A stretch of 64,000 nt of DNA from CAVVFX01 sp963747535 (GCA_963747535.1 CAVVFX010000023.1:186001-250000), one strand, 5' to 3'; shown: positions 1-9,642, counted from the first letter of the stretch. Translations and numbers: made by a program. The notes: a model not told the origin generated them from the letters alone.

Positions 1-1508
1 CTCTCACCGTAGAAACTTTCGTGAAGCGTAAAGCTGGGAACCAGGTGAATTCCCGCAAAGGAAAAAGCCGAGCTGAGTTGCGGCTCCGCGTCGGCGCGCG
101 GGGTGAATTGACGTGTCTGGAAAGCAGGTTGGGTACGATCGAGCAAGCCGACGCTCGAGTTCAGCGAGAACCACAGCGGCACGGCATTGAACAACTGATG
201 GTCCGTACTATCGAGATCCAAAGCGGGCGTTTGGCGGATGATGACGTAGTTTCCAGGCGTGGTGTCCTGGAAATTCTGCAGGCGGGAAGCCACCACGGTG
301 AAATCAAACGTCGAGAATTTCTTGGTGAGGTAAAAGGTCGAATGGGTCTCGGCGAAGATCGCTTCGTTGAATGACTGGGTGAAGGACTGGCGGAAAAGGA
401 AAGAGCTCAGGTAATCGAGCGAGCCGTGGGCTTCCCATCCATCCCACAGAAAAGCTTTGATATTGCCCTGGAAGTTATAGCCTCCCTGTTTTTGCAGGAC
501 ATCGCCAATCAGGGTGCCGCGATCCTGAACGCCATGAAAAGTGAAGTCGAAGGTGATCTTGTCGGTCGGCTTGCCCCGTAGATAGACGGTGTGATCGTAA
601 CCGCGGGCCGTATAGTCGATGATGCGGTAGCTCAAGTCGTAGTCGCGATTGATGGCCCAATAGTAGCCGCTGTGGAGCATGAAGCCGTAACGTGAACTAT
701 TACCGAAGATGGGAGTAAAGAATCCGCTTTGCCGCGGCTCACGCAGGAGCGATTTATTGAAGAAAGGGAAATAGAAAATGGGGAAACCCTTTATGCGGAA
801 GAGCGCACGGTGAGCGATGGCACGCTGGTCGGGAATAATGTCGAAAGTGGGTCCGGTCAAGGACCACCACGGCCTGGGCAATTTGCAGCCGGTGATGAAT
901 CCGTGATGCAGGAGGTACCGGTCATGAGTCCGTTCGGCGAACTTGCCCTGGAAGTAGAACGGAGTGTCGGACGTCAGGATGCCGGGCTTGGTCGAGACGC
1001 GGTTCTTGGCGTAGCCGCGGGGATTGGTGAAGTAACCCCGCTGCTCGTTGACCCAGTACTGGATCTTGTCGCAGGTAATCTTCTCACTCTGCGCGTAACT
1101 CTGGTAGAAGACGTGGCCGCGCGCTTCGATATAAGCTTTGTCCTCGTCGTAATCGATTTCGTCGGCACGGAACACCATGTCCGTGCCGCGGATCTCGGCG
1201 TGTCCGCGGAGATGATAGATGTGCCCCTCGCTGGTCTGTTCGGCAGCGTCCACGTCCCACCAGCCACGGATCACACCCGGACCGGGCGGCCGAACGTTGA
1301 GTTCCGGTGTGAGCGCCGTGGGCACTTCCACCGGCGCCGTCGTGGGATCTACCTTGGCCACCAAGTCCGATTTCAGAGGCTGGGCAACCTGAGGAGCGGC
1401 AACTTGGGGCGCGACTGCTTGAGCCACCTCCTGGCCGCGAGCTAAGTCTAGTAACAAACCATATGAACCTAACCATGAGAAAAAAAGCACAACAAGAAGA
1501 TTTCGCAA
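1..1508 (-). CDS. lptD: LPS-assembly outer-membrane protein LptD (C-terminus beyond window)
   Basis: LptD inserts lipopolysaccharide into the outer leaflet of the outer membrane. About 500 residues are visible and the frame is open to base 1. I place the start at TTG 1508 because it begins a signal peptide (MRNLLVVLFFSWLGSYGLLL) followed by a Gln/Ala/Pro linker. An OstA/LptA-like domain follows (residues about 65-125, with GHAEIRGTDMVFRADEID), then the first beta-barrel strands rich in alternating aromatics (FPIFYFPFFNKSLL). There is no ATG nearby and the RBS is weak, so the start could be slightly upstream. It is divergent from the RDD gene. LptD is expected in a diderm with LPS, in line with rfaE2 further on. 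Confidence 0.85.
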   Translation of the reverse strand, partial: MRNLLVVLFFSWLGSYGLLLDLARGQEVAQAVAPQVAAPQVAQPLKSDLVAKVDPTTAPVEVPTALTPELNVRPPGPGVIRGWWDVDAAEQTSEGHIYHLRGHAEIRGTDMVFRADEIDYDEDKAYIEARGHVFYQSYAQSEKITCDKIQYWVNEQRGYFTNPRGYAKNRVSTKPGILTSDTPFYFQGKFAERTHDRYLLHHGFITGCKLPRPWWSLTGPTFDIIPDQRAIAHRALFRIKGFPIFYFPFFNKSLLREPRQSGFFTPIFGNSSRYGFMLHSGYYWAINRDYDLSYRIIDYTARGYDHTVYLRGKPTDKITFDFTFHGVQDRGTLIGDVLQKQGGYNFQGNIKAFLWDGWEAHGSLDYLSSFLFRQSFTQSFNEAIFAETHSTFYLTKKFSTFDFTVVASRLQNFQDTTPGNYVIIRQTPALDLDSTDHQLFNAVPLWFSLNSSVGLLDRTQPAFQTRQFTPRADAEPQLSSAFSFAGIHLVPSFTLHESFYGE

Positions 1509-1644
1509 GAAAAATCCGTGACAAGTACCTAGGGATATGTTACTCAGATGATAAGGCCGGGTTTGGTGTCTTGATCGAAGAGCGTAATACGGCATAAGTA
1601 ATGTCGCAAGCAAGGTTTCACGCGATCCCGGGCCTGGTGCTTTC

Positions 1645-2586
1645 ATGACGCAGTGCAGATTCTGTTTGTTCCAAAATCCGGGAGATGAAGAACGTTGCCA
1701 CCGATGCAGCAGACGGCTCTCGGGAGACATCACTTTCGACGGCCTCAGTGTCGCGGGAGCGACGGTCCTGGCGCCCCGGCGTCGAAGCGCAACCAGCAAC
1801 GGAACCTTGGACGCCCCGCATGCGACACGAAGGACGCGAACGGCGGTGGCCGAAGGCGTCCGGCAGACCTCGCTTTTCAGCAGCGAAATTTCTTCCAACG
1901 TTATCCCCTTTGACTCGATCCAACGACCGGAACCTCCCGCAGCAAAATCGGAGGTACTGCAAGACCGCGCGACCGGTCCGGTCGCCAGACGATTGACTGC
2001 AGCGAAACAAACCACCAGAAAGGCAGGCGCGAACCGAAGCACCAGTGATACGCAAGGGTCGCTCGAACTGGAATTCCTGCCCCAGGCTGCCCAGACCCCG
2101 CGCACACTTAAGACTACCGTGGAAGCGCAAATCTACTGCGATGCGCAAGTTGCGGCGCCCATGCACCGCTCGGTGTCCGCCTTTCTTGATAGTGCCATGA
2201 TCTCCATCGGTTGCGGCATTTTTGTAGGAATTTTTCAAACTTCGGGCGGAAGTGTACGAATCGACAAATTCGATGTCATGATGTTGCTCTGCGCGCTCAC
2301 CCTGATTATCCTTTTTTACGGATTTCTGTTCGCTCTCGCAGGGCGCGAGACTCCCGGTCAGAACTGGACCGATCTGCGCCTGATCAACTTTGACGGTCTT
2401 CCGCCGGATCGCACCAGCCGCTTCCTGCGTTTCACCGGGTGCTGGTTGAGCTATGGTGCGTGCGGCATCGGACTGTTGTGGTCGCTTCTCGACGAAGAGA
2501 ATCTCACCTGGCACGATCATATGTCGAAGACCTTTCCTACGCTGCGCGAAGCCGATTCATCTTTCTTTCGTGAGAGACCGCGGTAA
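1645..2586 (+). CDS. Zinc-ribbon RDD-family membrane protein
   Basis: 313 residues. The N-terminus holds a CxxC...CxxC zinc ribbon (Cys4, Cys7, Cys19, Cys22). A long polar, probably disordered linker runs to about residue 170. An RDD domain follows, starting at MHRSVSAFLDSAMI (the family Arg and Asp), with hydrophobic segments near 180-205, 212-232 and 262-280. RDD proteins are small polytopic inner-membrane proteins, some linked to ion transport, but the substrate cannot be told here. The combination suggests a cytosolic metal-binding or regulatory head on a membrane body; that is inference. ATG 1645 is the first start in frame and no strong RBS is visible. It is divergent from lptD with a 136-bp gap. 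Confidence 0.75.
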   Translation: MTQCRFCLFQNPGDEERCHRCSRRLSGDITFDGLSVAGATVLAPRRRSATSNGTLDAPHATRRTRTAVAEGVRQTSLFSSEISSNVIPFDSIQRPEPPAAKSEVLQDRATGPVARRLTAAKQTTRKAGANRSTSDTQGSLELEFLPQAAQTPRTLKTTVEAQIYCDAQVAAPMHRSVSAFLDSAMISIGCGIFVGIFQTSGGSVRIDKFDVMMLLCALTLIILFYGFLFALAGRETPGQNWTDLRLINFDGLPPDRTSRFLRFTGCWLSYGACGIGLLWSLLDEENLTWHDHMSKTFPTLREADSSFFRERPR

Positions 2587-2692
2587 AACGTCACACACGC
2601 CTGCGCGGGCCTTTTCGAAGCACGGCCGCTTCGCATCCGGAGGCACTGTGCCATCGGGTCACAGATGTGCTCCAGACTGACTAAAGTCTCTC

Positions 2693-2941
2693 TCACATTG
2701 TCACCTGAATGGTGTTGTCTCCCGGGTCGCGAACAACCATTTTGTTCCAGGGACCAATGCCTGCGATTGCGAATACTCCTTTCACGTTGAGCTTGCACTC
2801 CATCTGCTTGCTGTCGATCCTGGTGCGTTCCATATAGAGCGGCTTGCCCTTGTCGTCCAATACTAAAGATATCAATCCAATCCGCCAACGGGACCTCTTT
2901 CTCCTCCCGATTCGCCGGACTGAAATTTTCATCGCATTCAC
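2693..2941 (-). CDS. Small unrecognised ORF, possibly a gene remnant
   Basis: 82 codons. The first 25 residues are arginine-rich and look like chance reading; the remainder (LVLDDKGKPLYMERTRIDSK and after) has ordinary protein composition and ends in beta-like alternation. I do not recognise the family. It lies in a 0.9-kb stretch with other broken coding pieces, so it is more likely the 3' piece of a decayed gene than a complete small gene. No good RBS was found. Confidence 0.25.
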   Translation of the reverse strand: MNAMKISVRRIGRRKRSRWRIGLISLVLDDKGKPLYMERTRIDSKQMECKLNVKGVFAIAGIGPWNKMVVRDPGDNTIQVTM

Positions 2942-2966
2942 TTTCAGCGCTACCTAACCAGATCCA

Positions 2967-3178
2967 TCAGGCAATTTCTTCGCCGTCGCGGAAACCGCCG
3001 GGTTCGTAGAGCGTAATGGATACCAGCATGTCCCGATAGCGTACGCGTATGGATGCGGCATTACGGCGCGCCGTCGGCGTTCAGTTCCTGCGTTATGAGA
3101 TGGGGATCATCGATGAGCACCTGTGCGACTCCTAAGCGCTGCCTCATGCCTCCCGAAGATGTATCCGAACGTTGATGG
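2967..3178 (-). pseudogene. Degraded fragments including an ABC-transporter ATPase signature
   Basis: Read on the minus strand, 3178-3061 encodes a short piece with SSGGMRQRLGVAQVLIDDP, the ABC signature motif and following helix of an ATP-binding subunit, then a stop where Walker B should come. In the next frame, 3075-2967 encodes SIRVRYRDMLVSITLYEPGG and ends at a stop. No Walker A or Walker B and no start are present, so this is a relic fused to another coding end. The remaining bases to 3508 show nothing I can support. Confidence 0.4.
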
Positions 3179-3508
3179 CGTGCGTCTCACAAATTAGCGT
3201 GGTGCGGCAGCGATTCGACCAGAGCGCGGCGTCAGGTTTGCAAAGTGATTGAGCAAAGCCGTGACGGCCTCCTGGAGAGTGATGCGAATGTGCGTGGATT
3301 TTCCGGGATATTCGGACCGGGCCGTCCGAACATTTGGGAGCTTAGAAACGATTGGATACATCTCGCAACGCCTGCACGCTGGTGAATAGGCTTTGCGGAG
3401 GTCCTGGATGATCAGATCTGTAGTGCGAAGCGCCAATTGTACGCGGGGGCCTATGGCGCCGCGCCGTCTTGTAGTAGACTGGTGCTTTAAAAGTTGAGGT
3501 AGCTCTAC

Positions 3509-4672
3509 ATGCATAGCAAATTGAGGAATCTGGCCGTGTTAGCGGCGTGCTTCCTGGGATTCGCCGCCGCTGCGCGTGCCCAGGTCTCGGGTCTTGAGGG
3601 CGTCGTCAAAGCTCCAGACGGTAAACCGGTTGTAGGCGCCGTAATCAAAATCGAGCGCCAGGATATTAAAGGCAACTACACCGTCAAGACCGACAAGAAA
3701 GGTCACTACGGCCATTACGGCTTGCCGCTTGGCACGTACACGGTGACGGTTGAAGTCGATGGCAAGGTAGCCGACCAAGTCAAGGGCGTGCGTACCCGGC
3801 TGGGCGATCCGCTCGAAATGCCTTTTAACCTGCATCCCGCGGGCGCGCAAACTGCCGGCGGCGGTCAACTGGCGGCGCCTCCTCCGGAAAAGGATCGCAG
3901 TCTGAGCAAGGAACAGCGCGAGGCGATGGAGAAGCAGGTAAAGGAACGCGAGGCGCAGATTGCCAAGAATAAAGCGCTGAACGACGCGTTCACGGCCGGC
4001 AAGGCGGCAACAGAAGCAAAGAACTGGGACGGCGCCGTCGAGAACTTCAAGAAGGCGTCCGAGATGGACGGGGGCAACCAAAGCGTGATCTGGGCCAACC
4101 TGGCCGACGCTTACTCCAACGAAGCCAAGGAAAAGCCGGCCGATGCGACGACGCTTCGCCAGAGTGCGATCGACGCGTACAAGAAGGCGATCGAGCTCAA
4201 AGGAGACGATGCCAGTCTGTACAACAACTACGCTCTCGTGCTGGGCTATCAGAAGCAGATTCCGGAAGCGCAGGCGGCACTCGAGAAGGCTGCGCAACTG
4301 GATCCTCCCGGCGCGGGCCGCTATTATTACAACCTCGGCGCGGTGCTGGTGAATACCGGGCAGAACGATCCCGCCGGCGTAGCGTTCAAAAAGGCGATCG
4401 ACGCCGATCCTAACTATGCCGACGCACAGTATCAATACGGGATCTTTCTGACGTCGCAGGCCAAGACCGATCCGAACGGCAAGGTTACGGCCGTTCCGGG
4501 CACGATCGAAGCCTTCCAGAAGTATATCGATCTGAAACCGGATGGTCCGTTCGTCGATTCAGCAAAAGGCATGATCACCATGCTGGGCGGCACGGTTTCG
4601 ACGGTATACGTGAATCCCGACGCACCGAAGACGAAGACGACGACGAAGAAGAAAACCGGTAACAACCAGTAG
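3509..4672 (+). CDS. Secreted TPR protein with carboxypeptidase-regulatory-like domain
   Basis: 387 residues. A signal peptide (AVLAACFLGFAAAARAQ) is followed by a CarboxypepD-regulatory/Cna-B-like beta-sandwich (residues about 27-115: GVVKAPDGKPVVGAVIKI, then YGLPLGTYTVTVEVDGK). A charged helical linker (130-165) and about five TPR units (165-345) follow, with a Lys/Thr-rich tail. It probably acts as a periplasmic or outer-membrane-associated scaffold; no catalytic residues are seen. The domain pairing is common in Acidobacteria. The gene stands alone, 38 bp before the next ORF. ATG 3509 is supported by the signal peptide. Confidence 0.85.
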   Translation: MHSKLRNLAVLAACFLGFAAAARAQVSGLEGVVKAPDGKPVVGAVIKIERQDIKGNYTVKTDKKGHYGHYGLPLGTYTVTVEVDGKVADQVKGVRTRLGDPLEMPFNLHPAGAQTAGGGQLAAPPPEKDRSLSKEQREAMEKQVKEREAQIAKNKALNDAFTAGKAATEAKNWDGAVENFKKASEMDGGNQSVIWANLADAYSNEAKEKPADATTLRQSAIDAYKKAIELKGDDASLYNNYALVLGYQKQIPEAQAALEKAAQLDPPGAGRYYYNLGAVLVNTGQNDPAGVAFKKAIDADPNYADAQYQYGIFLTSQAKTDPNGKVTAVPGTIEAFQKYIDLKPDGPFVDSAKGMITMLGGTVSTVYVNPDAPKTKTTTKKKTGNNQ

Positions 4673-4710
4673 TCAGGTTTTTTTTAAGGCGGTGATCCCG
4701 CCTCCAACTT

Positions 4711-4986
4711 ATGTGGCGTGCAGTAGCAACTCTCATCGAATGGATGTTCCTGTTTGTGATCGTCCGGTCGGTGATCAACAGCGTGGTGCGTTTCTTTCGA
4801 AGTACGTCAGAGGCGGCCACGCCCCCCGTGCGGACACAGCCCGGCGAACTTCATTCCGCCGGTGAGTTGCGCAAGGATCCGGTTTGCGAAACTTACATCT
4901 CGGTTCCTTCCCCCTGGGCCAAACTGGTGAAGGGGGAGACGGTGTATTTCTGTTCAAAGGAGTGCCGGGAACGGTTTCGTGGGTAG
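4711..4986 (+). CDS. Small membrane-anchored protein with TRASH/YHS-like metal motif
   Basis: 91 residues. One transmembrane helix (about 5-28) is followed by a proline-rich spacer and a C-terminal motif with Cys59 (DPVCETYISV) and YFCSKECRERF at the end. This spacing resembles YHS/TRASH domains, which bind metal through such cysteines. The likely orientation is N-in with the domain on either face; unknown. The stop overlaps the GTG start of rfaE2 by 8 bp, indicating translational coupling, though a functional link to heptose synthesis is not obvious. Confidence 0.7.
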   Translation: MWRAVATLIEWMFLFVIVRSVINSVVRFFRSTSEAATPPVRTQPGELHSAGELRKDPVCETYISVPSPWAKLVKGETVYFCSKECRERFRG

Positions 4987-5476
4987 CGCGCACGGCCGGG
5001 CTAAAGCCTGCCACACAAGGGCGGAGCTAATTGATTTACGTGCGGCATGGCGTGCGGCTGGATTGCGTGTCGTGTTCACGAACGGGTGCTACGATCTGCT
5101 TCATCGTGGACATGTCCGGCTGCTCGAGCAGGCTCGCTCGATGGGCGACGTGCTGGTGCTGGGCCTGAATTCGGATGCCTCCGTGCAGCGCATGAAAGGG
5201 CCGTCGCGTCCGTTGATCTGCGAGACGGATCGGGCTACGGTCGCCGCTGGTCTGGCCGCGGTCGACGCGGTCACCTTTTTCGACGAAGATACTCCACGCG
5301 AACTGATCGCCGCACTGTTACCGGACATCCTGGTGAAGGGCGCGGACTGGAGTCATTTCATCGCGGGCCGCGAAGAGGTCGAGGCCGCCGGAGGAGTGGT
5401 GAGGACAATTCCGATCGAAGCGGGATATTCCACTACGAATCTGGTAGAACAGATTCTAAGGCAAGGCACAGAGTGA
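4979..5476 (+). CDS. rfaE2: D-glycero-beta-D-manno-heptose 1-phosphate adenylyltransferase
   Basis: 165 residues of the nucleotidyltransferase (cytidylyltransferase-like) fold. It would activate heptose-1-phosphate with ATP to give ADP-heptose for the LPS inner core. Visible motifs are FTNGCYDLLHRGH (HxGH at residues 42-45), the GLNSDASVQRMKGPSRP loop and FFDEDTPRELI...PDILVKGADW. Length suits the stand-alone adenylyltransferase half rather than the fused HldE. The start is GTG 4979, overlapping the previous gene; the RBS lies inside that gene. Glycerol-3-phosphate cytidylyltransferase is a less likely alternative because of the KGADW motif. Confidence 0.88.
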   Translation: MGSAHGRAKACHTRAELIDLRAAWRAAGLRVVFTNGCYDLLHRGHVRLLEQARSMGDVLVLGLNSDASVQRMKGPSRPLICETDRATVAAGLAAVDAVTFFDEDTPRELIAALLPDILVKGADWSHFIAGREEVEAAGGVVRTIPIEAGYSTTNLVEQILRQGTE

Positions 5477-5502
5477 AGTCTGCGTTCCGGCACAGGCGAT
5501 AA

Positions 5503-8500
5503 TTGGTCCATCCCTCCATACGAGAATTGTTTCTCAACCTGAACCGCCATCCGGTATTTCAGGACATTGTTCAGCGTCTGCATACGCCAGGGCCCAAGGG
5601 CGCCCCGCTACGTCTCTCGGGGCTTACGCAGACGGCAAAGGCGCTGTATTCCGTGCTTTTGTGGCAGGTCACTGAGCGGCCGATGCTGATCGTGGTCGAC
5701 GGCAACAAACAGGCTGAAATCCTTTTCGAGGCCATCGACAGTTTCTTTCAACTGCTGGTTCCGGTTTCGCGCGACCGCTCGGGTCCGCAACTCCTTCCGG
5801 CTCTCGACGTCATCCCGGGTCAGGCGATGTCTCCGCATGCCGAGATCCTGCAGACGCGTGCGACGGCGTTGTGGCGGCTGGCTCACGGTCAGTCGCCGAT
5901 CACAGTAACACCGGTGGCGTCTGCACTTCTGCGAATCGAGCGGCCGCAGCATTACCGGCAACTCGCACAGTTGCTGAAAGTGGGCGACGAGATACCGCTC
6001 GAAGATCTCACCTCACACCTGGAGAGCGTAGGGTACGAGAAAAGGGAGCCGGTCGAGATGGTCGGCGAATTCTCGGTGCGCGGCGGCATCCTCGACGTGT
6101 TCTCACCCGAAGCGGACAAGCCGGTCCGAATTGAACTGTTCGGCGACGAGGTTGAATCCATCCGGCAGTTCGAGGTGGAGTCGCAGCGATCAGTGCTAAA
6201 AGTTAATTCGTGCACGCTGCTGCCGCTGACGCCTTATCAGAAGTCGCGGAGGGTGCTGGCGGAATTGGCAGAGAAGCTGAGTAAGGCGGGAATGTCTTCT
6301 CGCGATCTGCCTATGGATGGTGGAACCTTTCCGGGATGGGAGCTGATGCTACCTCTGGTCGATCGGCCAGAGGCTTCACTTTTCGATTTCTTTGAAAAAC
6401 CGATCATCATGTTCGACGAGCCGGAACTGACTCGCGCTGCGGCGGAGCGGCAGTGGAAGCGGATGGCTGCGCCGGACCGGCCCGGGTTCTGTCCTCCGGA
6501 ACTCGAGTTTATGGATTGGGACGAGATGCTCGGTGACAGGGCCCGGAGGGCGCCCCAGTCCGTCTCACAAATCGAGCTCAGAGAACTCGATATTTCGACC
6601 GATCCGGCTTTGCGGTTTCATATTCCTACCCGGCCTTCGATGGCCTTCCACGGGAATATGCAGGTGGCGATTGCGGAGGCGCGCACGCTGGTTGAGTCGG
6701 GCAATCGCGTGGTGTTTTTCGGCTCGACGACGGGCGAGGTGGAGCGCGTCGCGGACATCATGCACGAGTATGGCGTGGTGTATCAGCTCGGCCTTGATCA
6801 GAACGAGAGCACACCCGAATATCTGGCGGGTCGCGCGTACATGGGCGGGTCGGCGGCGAATGTCTTCCTGGTAAAAGGGCGAATCGCGCGCGGGACGGTG
6901 TTCACCGACGCAAAGCTGGTCACGATTGGATCCGAGGATTTGTTCGATGCGTCCGACATGGTCGCGCGGCCAACAGGGCCCAAGATCAGCACCGGCGCAT
7001 TTTCGGCGGACCAGTTCGACCTGAAGCCGGGCGATTACGTGGTGCATGCCGAGCATGGGATCGGGCAGTTCATCGGGCTGAAGGAAATCCAGCAGGGCGA
7101 AGCCAAGGGCGACTACATGCTGCTGGAGTACGCCGGCAACAGCAAGCTGTACGTTCCGCTGACGCGCATGGATTTGATCCAGCGATTCCGCGGCGAGGGA
7201 GAAGCCGCGCCACGACTCGACAGCATGGGCGGATCGACATGGAACCGCACCAAGTCGAAAGTCAAGGCCAAGATGCGCGACATGGCCGAGGAGTTGCTGA
7301 AGCTCTACGCGCAACGCAAGACAGCCACTGGCTTCGCGTATTCAGCCGATAGCAACTGGCAGCGAGAGTTCGACGATGCGTTCGAGTTCACCGAAACGCG
7401 CGACCAGAAATCGGCGATCAACGATATCAAGCGCGATATGGAGAGCGAGCAGCCGATGGACCGGTTGCTGTGCGGCGACGTCGGATACGGCAAGACCGAA
7501 GTGGTGATGCGGGCGGCGTTCAAAGCGTTGGGCGACGGCAAACAGGTCGCGGTGCTGGCGCCGACGACGGTGCTCGCGTTCCAGCATTTCGAGACGTTCA
7601 AGCGGCGGTTCCAGTCGTTTCCGGTGCGCATTGAAATGCTCAGCCGGTTTCGCACCGCGAAGGAAATCAAGCAGGCGATCGTGGAGATCGCCGAAGGAAA
7701 AGTGGACATCGTGATCGGGACGCACCGCCTCTTCTCCAAGGATGTCGAGTTCAAGGATCTGGGGCTGGTGATTGTCGATGAAGAACAGCGCTTCGGCGTC
7801 AAGCACAAAGAGCGATTGAAACAGCTCAAACACAGCGTCGACGTGATCACGATGTCGGCGACGCCGATTCCGCGGACGCTACACATGTCGATGTTAGGGC
7901 TGCGCGACATGTCGGTAATCGAAACGCCGCCGAAAGACAGGCTGGCGATTCAGACCGTAGTTGCGCCGTTCCAGGACGACCTGGTGAAATCGGCGATCGA
8001 GTTGGAAGTGGGTCGCGGTGGCCAGGTTTACTTCGTGCACAATCGTATCGACTCGATCTTTTCGCGAGCCAGTTCCATTCAGGCACTGGCGCCGAATGCC
8101 CGGATCGGCGTGGGTCACGGTCAGATGGGAGAAGCCGCTCTCGAGAAGACCATGCTGTCGTTCATGCAACACGAATTCGACGTGCTAGTGTCGACGACCA
8201 TCGTGGAGAACGGCCTCGACATTCCGCTGGCCAACACAATTATTATCGAGAACGCCGATAAGCACGGGCTCTCGGAGTTATATCAGTTGCGCGGCCGCGT
8301 GGGGCGGTCGAACCGGCGCGCCTATGCTTATTTACTGGTGCCTGAAGATACGGAACTGACCGAGATCGCACGTAAGCGCCTGGCGGCGCTGAAGGAGTTC
8401 AGCGACCTGGGTGCAGGGTTCAAGATCGCTGCCCTGGATCTGGAACTGCGCGGTGCAGGCAATCTGCTCGGCGGCGAACAGCACGGACACATCAACAGCG

Positions 8501-9012
8501 TCGGGTTCGATATGTACGTGCGAATGCTGGACGAGACAGTGCGCGAGTTGAAGGGCGAGGAGATCGTGCCTGAAATCCGCTCGGTGATCAATCTGGCGCT
8601 GGATATCCGGATTCCGCCCGAGTACATCGGCGACGAGAATCAACGGCTCAAGGCATACAAACGGATTGCGAGCGCGACGACGGCCGAGGAGCGCGAGAAG
8701 GTGGAGACGGAATTGGAGGACCGCTATGGTCCAGCGCCCGAGGAGGTACGCAATCTGCTGCTGTATTCGGCATTGAAGACGGCGGCGGAATCGCTGGGGG
8801 TCGAGAACATCGAGCGGCGGGCTCTGGCAGTGCAGTTCAAGTTCAGCTCGGAAGCGCGGGTGGATGCGCGCAAGCTGGCTGAACTGGTGAGCAAGACGCA
8901 AGGGGCGCAGTTTACGCCGGCAGGTGTTCTGCGCGTGCCGCTCGACAGGCTGGAGAGTCCGGGAGCTGTGCTGGAGTTTGTGAAGGATGAGGTGCTGGAG
9001 AGGTTGAGGTGA
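5503..9012 (+). CDS. mfd: Transcription-repair coupling factor Mfd
   Basis: 1169 residues, the usual length. Mfd removes RNA polymerase stalled at DNA lesions and recruits UvrA. Order: UvrB-homology region (about 25-330), RNA-polymerase-interacting domain (about 510-575, GDYVVHAEHGIGQFIGL), SF2 translocase motor with Walker A GDVGYGKTE near 657 and DEEQRFG near 758, TRG motif and QLRGRVGRS near 930, then the D7 domain to the end. The start TTG 5503 precedes the conserved N-terminus. The frame is open throughout. Its last 378 bp, including the stop, recur 1.85 kb downstream (10480-10857) with only three coding differences and a different stop codon. Confidence 0.97.
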   Translation: MVHPSIRELFLNLNRHPVFQDIVQRLHTPGPKGAPLRLSGLTQTAKALYSVLLWQVTERPMLIVVDGNKQAEILFEAIDSFFQLLVPVSRDRSGPQLLPALDVIPGQAMSPHAEILQTRATALWRLAHGQSPITVTPVASALLRIERPQHYRQLAQLLKVGDEIPLEDLTSHLESVGYEKREPVEMVGEFSVRGGILDVFSPEADKPVRIELFGDEVESIRQFEVESQRSVLKVNSCTLLPLTPYQKSRRVLAELAEKLSKAGMSSRDLPMDGGTFPGWELMLPLVDRPEASLFDFFEKPIIMFDEPELTRAAAERQWKRMAAPDRPGFCPPELEFMDWDEMLGDRARRAPQSVSQIELRELDISTDPALRFHIPTRPSMAFHGNMQVAIAEARTLVESGNRVVFFGSTTGEVERVADIMHEYGVVYQLGLDQNESTPEYLAGRAYMGGSAANVFLVKGRIARGTVFTDAKLVTIGSEDLFDASDMVARPTGPKISTGAFSADQFDLKPGDYVVHAEHGIGQFIGLKEIQQGEAKGDYMLLEYAGNSKLYVPLTRMDLIQRFRGEGEAAPRLDSMGGSTWNRTKSKVKAKMRDMAEELLKLYAQRKTATGFAYSADSNWQREFDDAFEFTETRDQKSAINDIKRDMESEQPMDRLLCGDVGYGKTEVVMRAAFKALGDGKQVAVLAPTTVLAFQHFETFKRRFQSFPVRIEMLSRFRTAKEIKQAIVEIAEGKVDIVIGTHRLFSKDVEFKDLGLVIVDEEQRFGVKHKERLKQLKHSVDVITMSATPIPRTLHMSMLGLRDMSVIETPPKDRLAIQTVVAPFQDDLVKSAIELEVGRGGQVYFVHNRIDSIFSRASSIQALAPNARIGVGHGQMGEAALEKTMLSFMQHEFDVLVSTTIVENGLDIPLANTIIIENADKHGLSELYQLRGRVGRSNRRAYAYLLVPEDTELTEIARKRLAALKEFSDLGAGFKIAALDLELRGAGNLLGGEQHGHINSVGFDMYVRMLDETVRELKGEEIVPEIRSVINLALDIRIPPEYIGDENQRLKAYKRIASATTAEEREKVETELEDRYGPAPEEVRNLLLYSALKTAAESLGVENIERRALAVQFKFSSEARVDARKLAELVSKTQGAQFTPAGVLRVPLDRLESPGAVLEFVKDEVLERLR
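8635..9012 (+). repeat. Direct repeat, left copy (3' end of mfd)
   Basis: 378 bp ending with the mfd TGA stop. It matches 10480-10857 with three coding substitutions, all within the CGCAATCTGCTGCTGTA region, plus TGA versus TAG. Together the copies bracket a 1.4-kb module with a toxin-antitoxin pair. Confidence 0.95.
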
Positions 9013-9072
9013 GGGGCGTGGATAGGCCTTTGTGCCAAGCCGACCGCTGCTAAGCCCAGAAACCTCAGATTG

Positions 9073-9492
9073 CTAATTCTTTGCAAACGCTCGATTGCAA
9101 TCCATGTACCGCGGTGGAATCTGCAGGGCGGCAGCCTCGACTTCTTTGCGAGGCGCGTTCTCTGAGATCCTGCGAACCAGCTCTTCAAACCGCGCTTCGA
9201 TTACCGTTATTCTGCTTGGTGAAGTCTCCTCTGCTGCCCTCCGGCGCCACTCCCGGAAGTCCTCTAACAACCTTTCGCACTGTGCGGATCCTGCTTCATT
9301 GACCCAACGCGCAAGTTCCGTTGGATCCAGAACTTCGTCCTTCAGGCAAGCAGTGTATGCTTGCCAAAACACGACTGTGCCCTGATAAAAAGCGGCCCAG
9401 TCGGACGTGCGTAGGAACGCAAGCTTTTCCTCGACCTGAAATAGCATCCTTGCGCTCGCCGTCCCGCCCTCCGATAGCTGCTTTCGGACCAA
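9073..9492 (-). CDS. Hypothetical soluble helical protein within the mfd-flanked module
   Basis: 139 residues with no recognised family. It is rich in Glu, Arg and Ala with amphipathic helices (FQVEEKLAFLRTSDWAAFY, LLEDFREWRRRAAEE), no signal peptide and no membrane segment. The start TTG 9492 is weak; an internal ATG near residue 16 (MLFQVEEK) is a reasonable alternative. It lies between the two mfd repeats and on the same strand as the toxin-antitoxin pair, so it probably arrived with that segment. Confidence 0.5.
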   Translation of the reverse strand: MVRKQLSEGGTASARMLFQVEEKLAFLRTSDWAAFYQGTVVFWQAYTACLKDEVLDPTELARWVNEAGSAQCERLLEDFREWRRRAAEETSPSRITVIEARFEELVRRISENAPRKEVEAAALQIPPRYMDCNRAFAKN

Positions 9493-9642
9493 AGGATATT
9501 GTCAGAATTAACCTCTCCGTGGGCCTCTAAATCGTACCATGTCCATTGAGGATATCGGTCGCGAGATGCTGAGTTAGGTCACGTCGAATTGCAGCGGTGC
9601 GATCGCGTGCTACCGGGCCAACGTCGAGCTTGCTTTGGAAGC

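Noticed and set aside
729..1445. 238-codon open frame on the plus strand
   Set aside because: It lies opposite lptD, whose minus-strand frame carries signal peptide, OstA-like domain and barrel strands; the plus frame has no recognisable protein features.
3194..3514. 106-codon minus-strand frame before the TPR gene
   Set aside because: Composition is odd, its start lies over the TPR gene start, and no motif or RBS supports it; possibly part of the degraded stretch.
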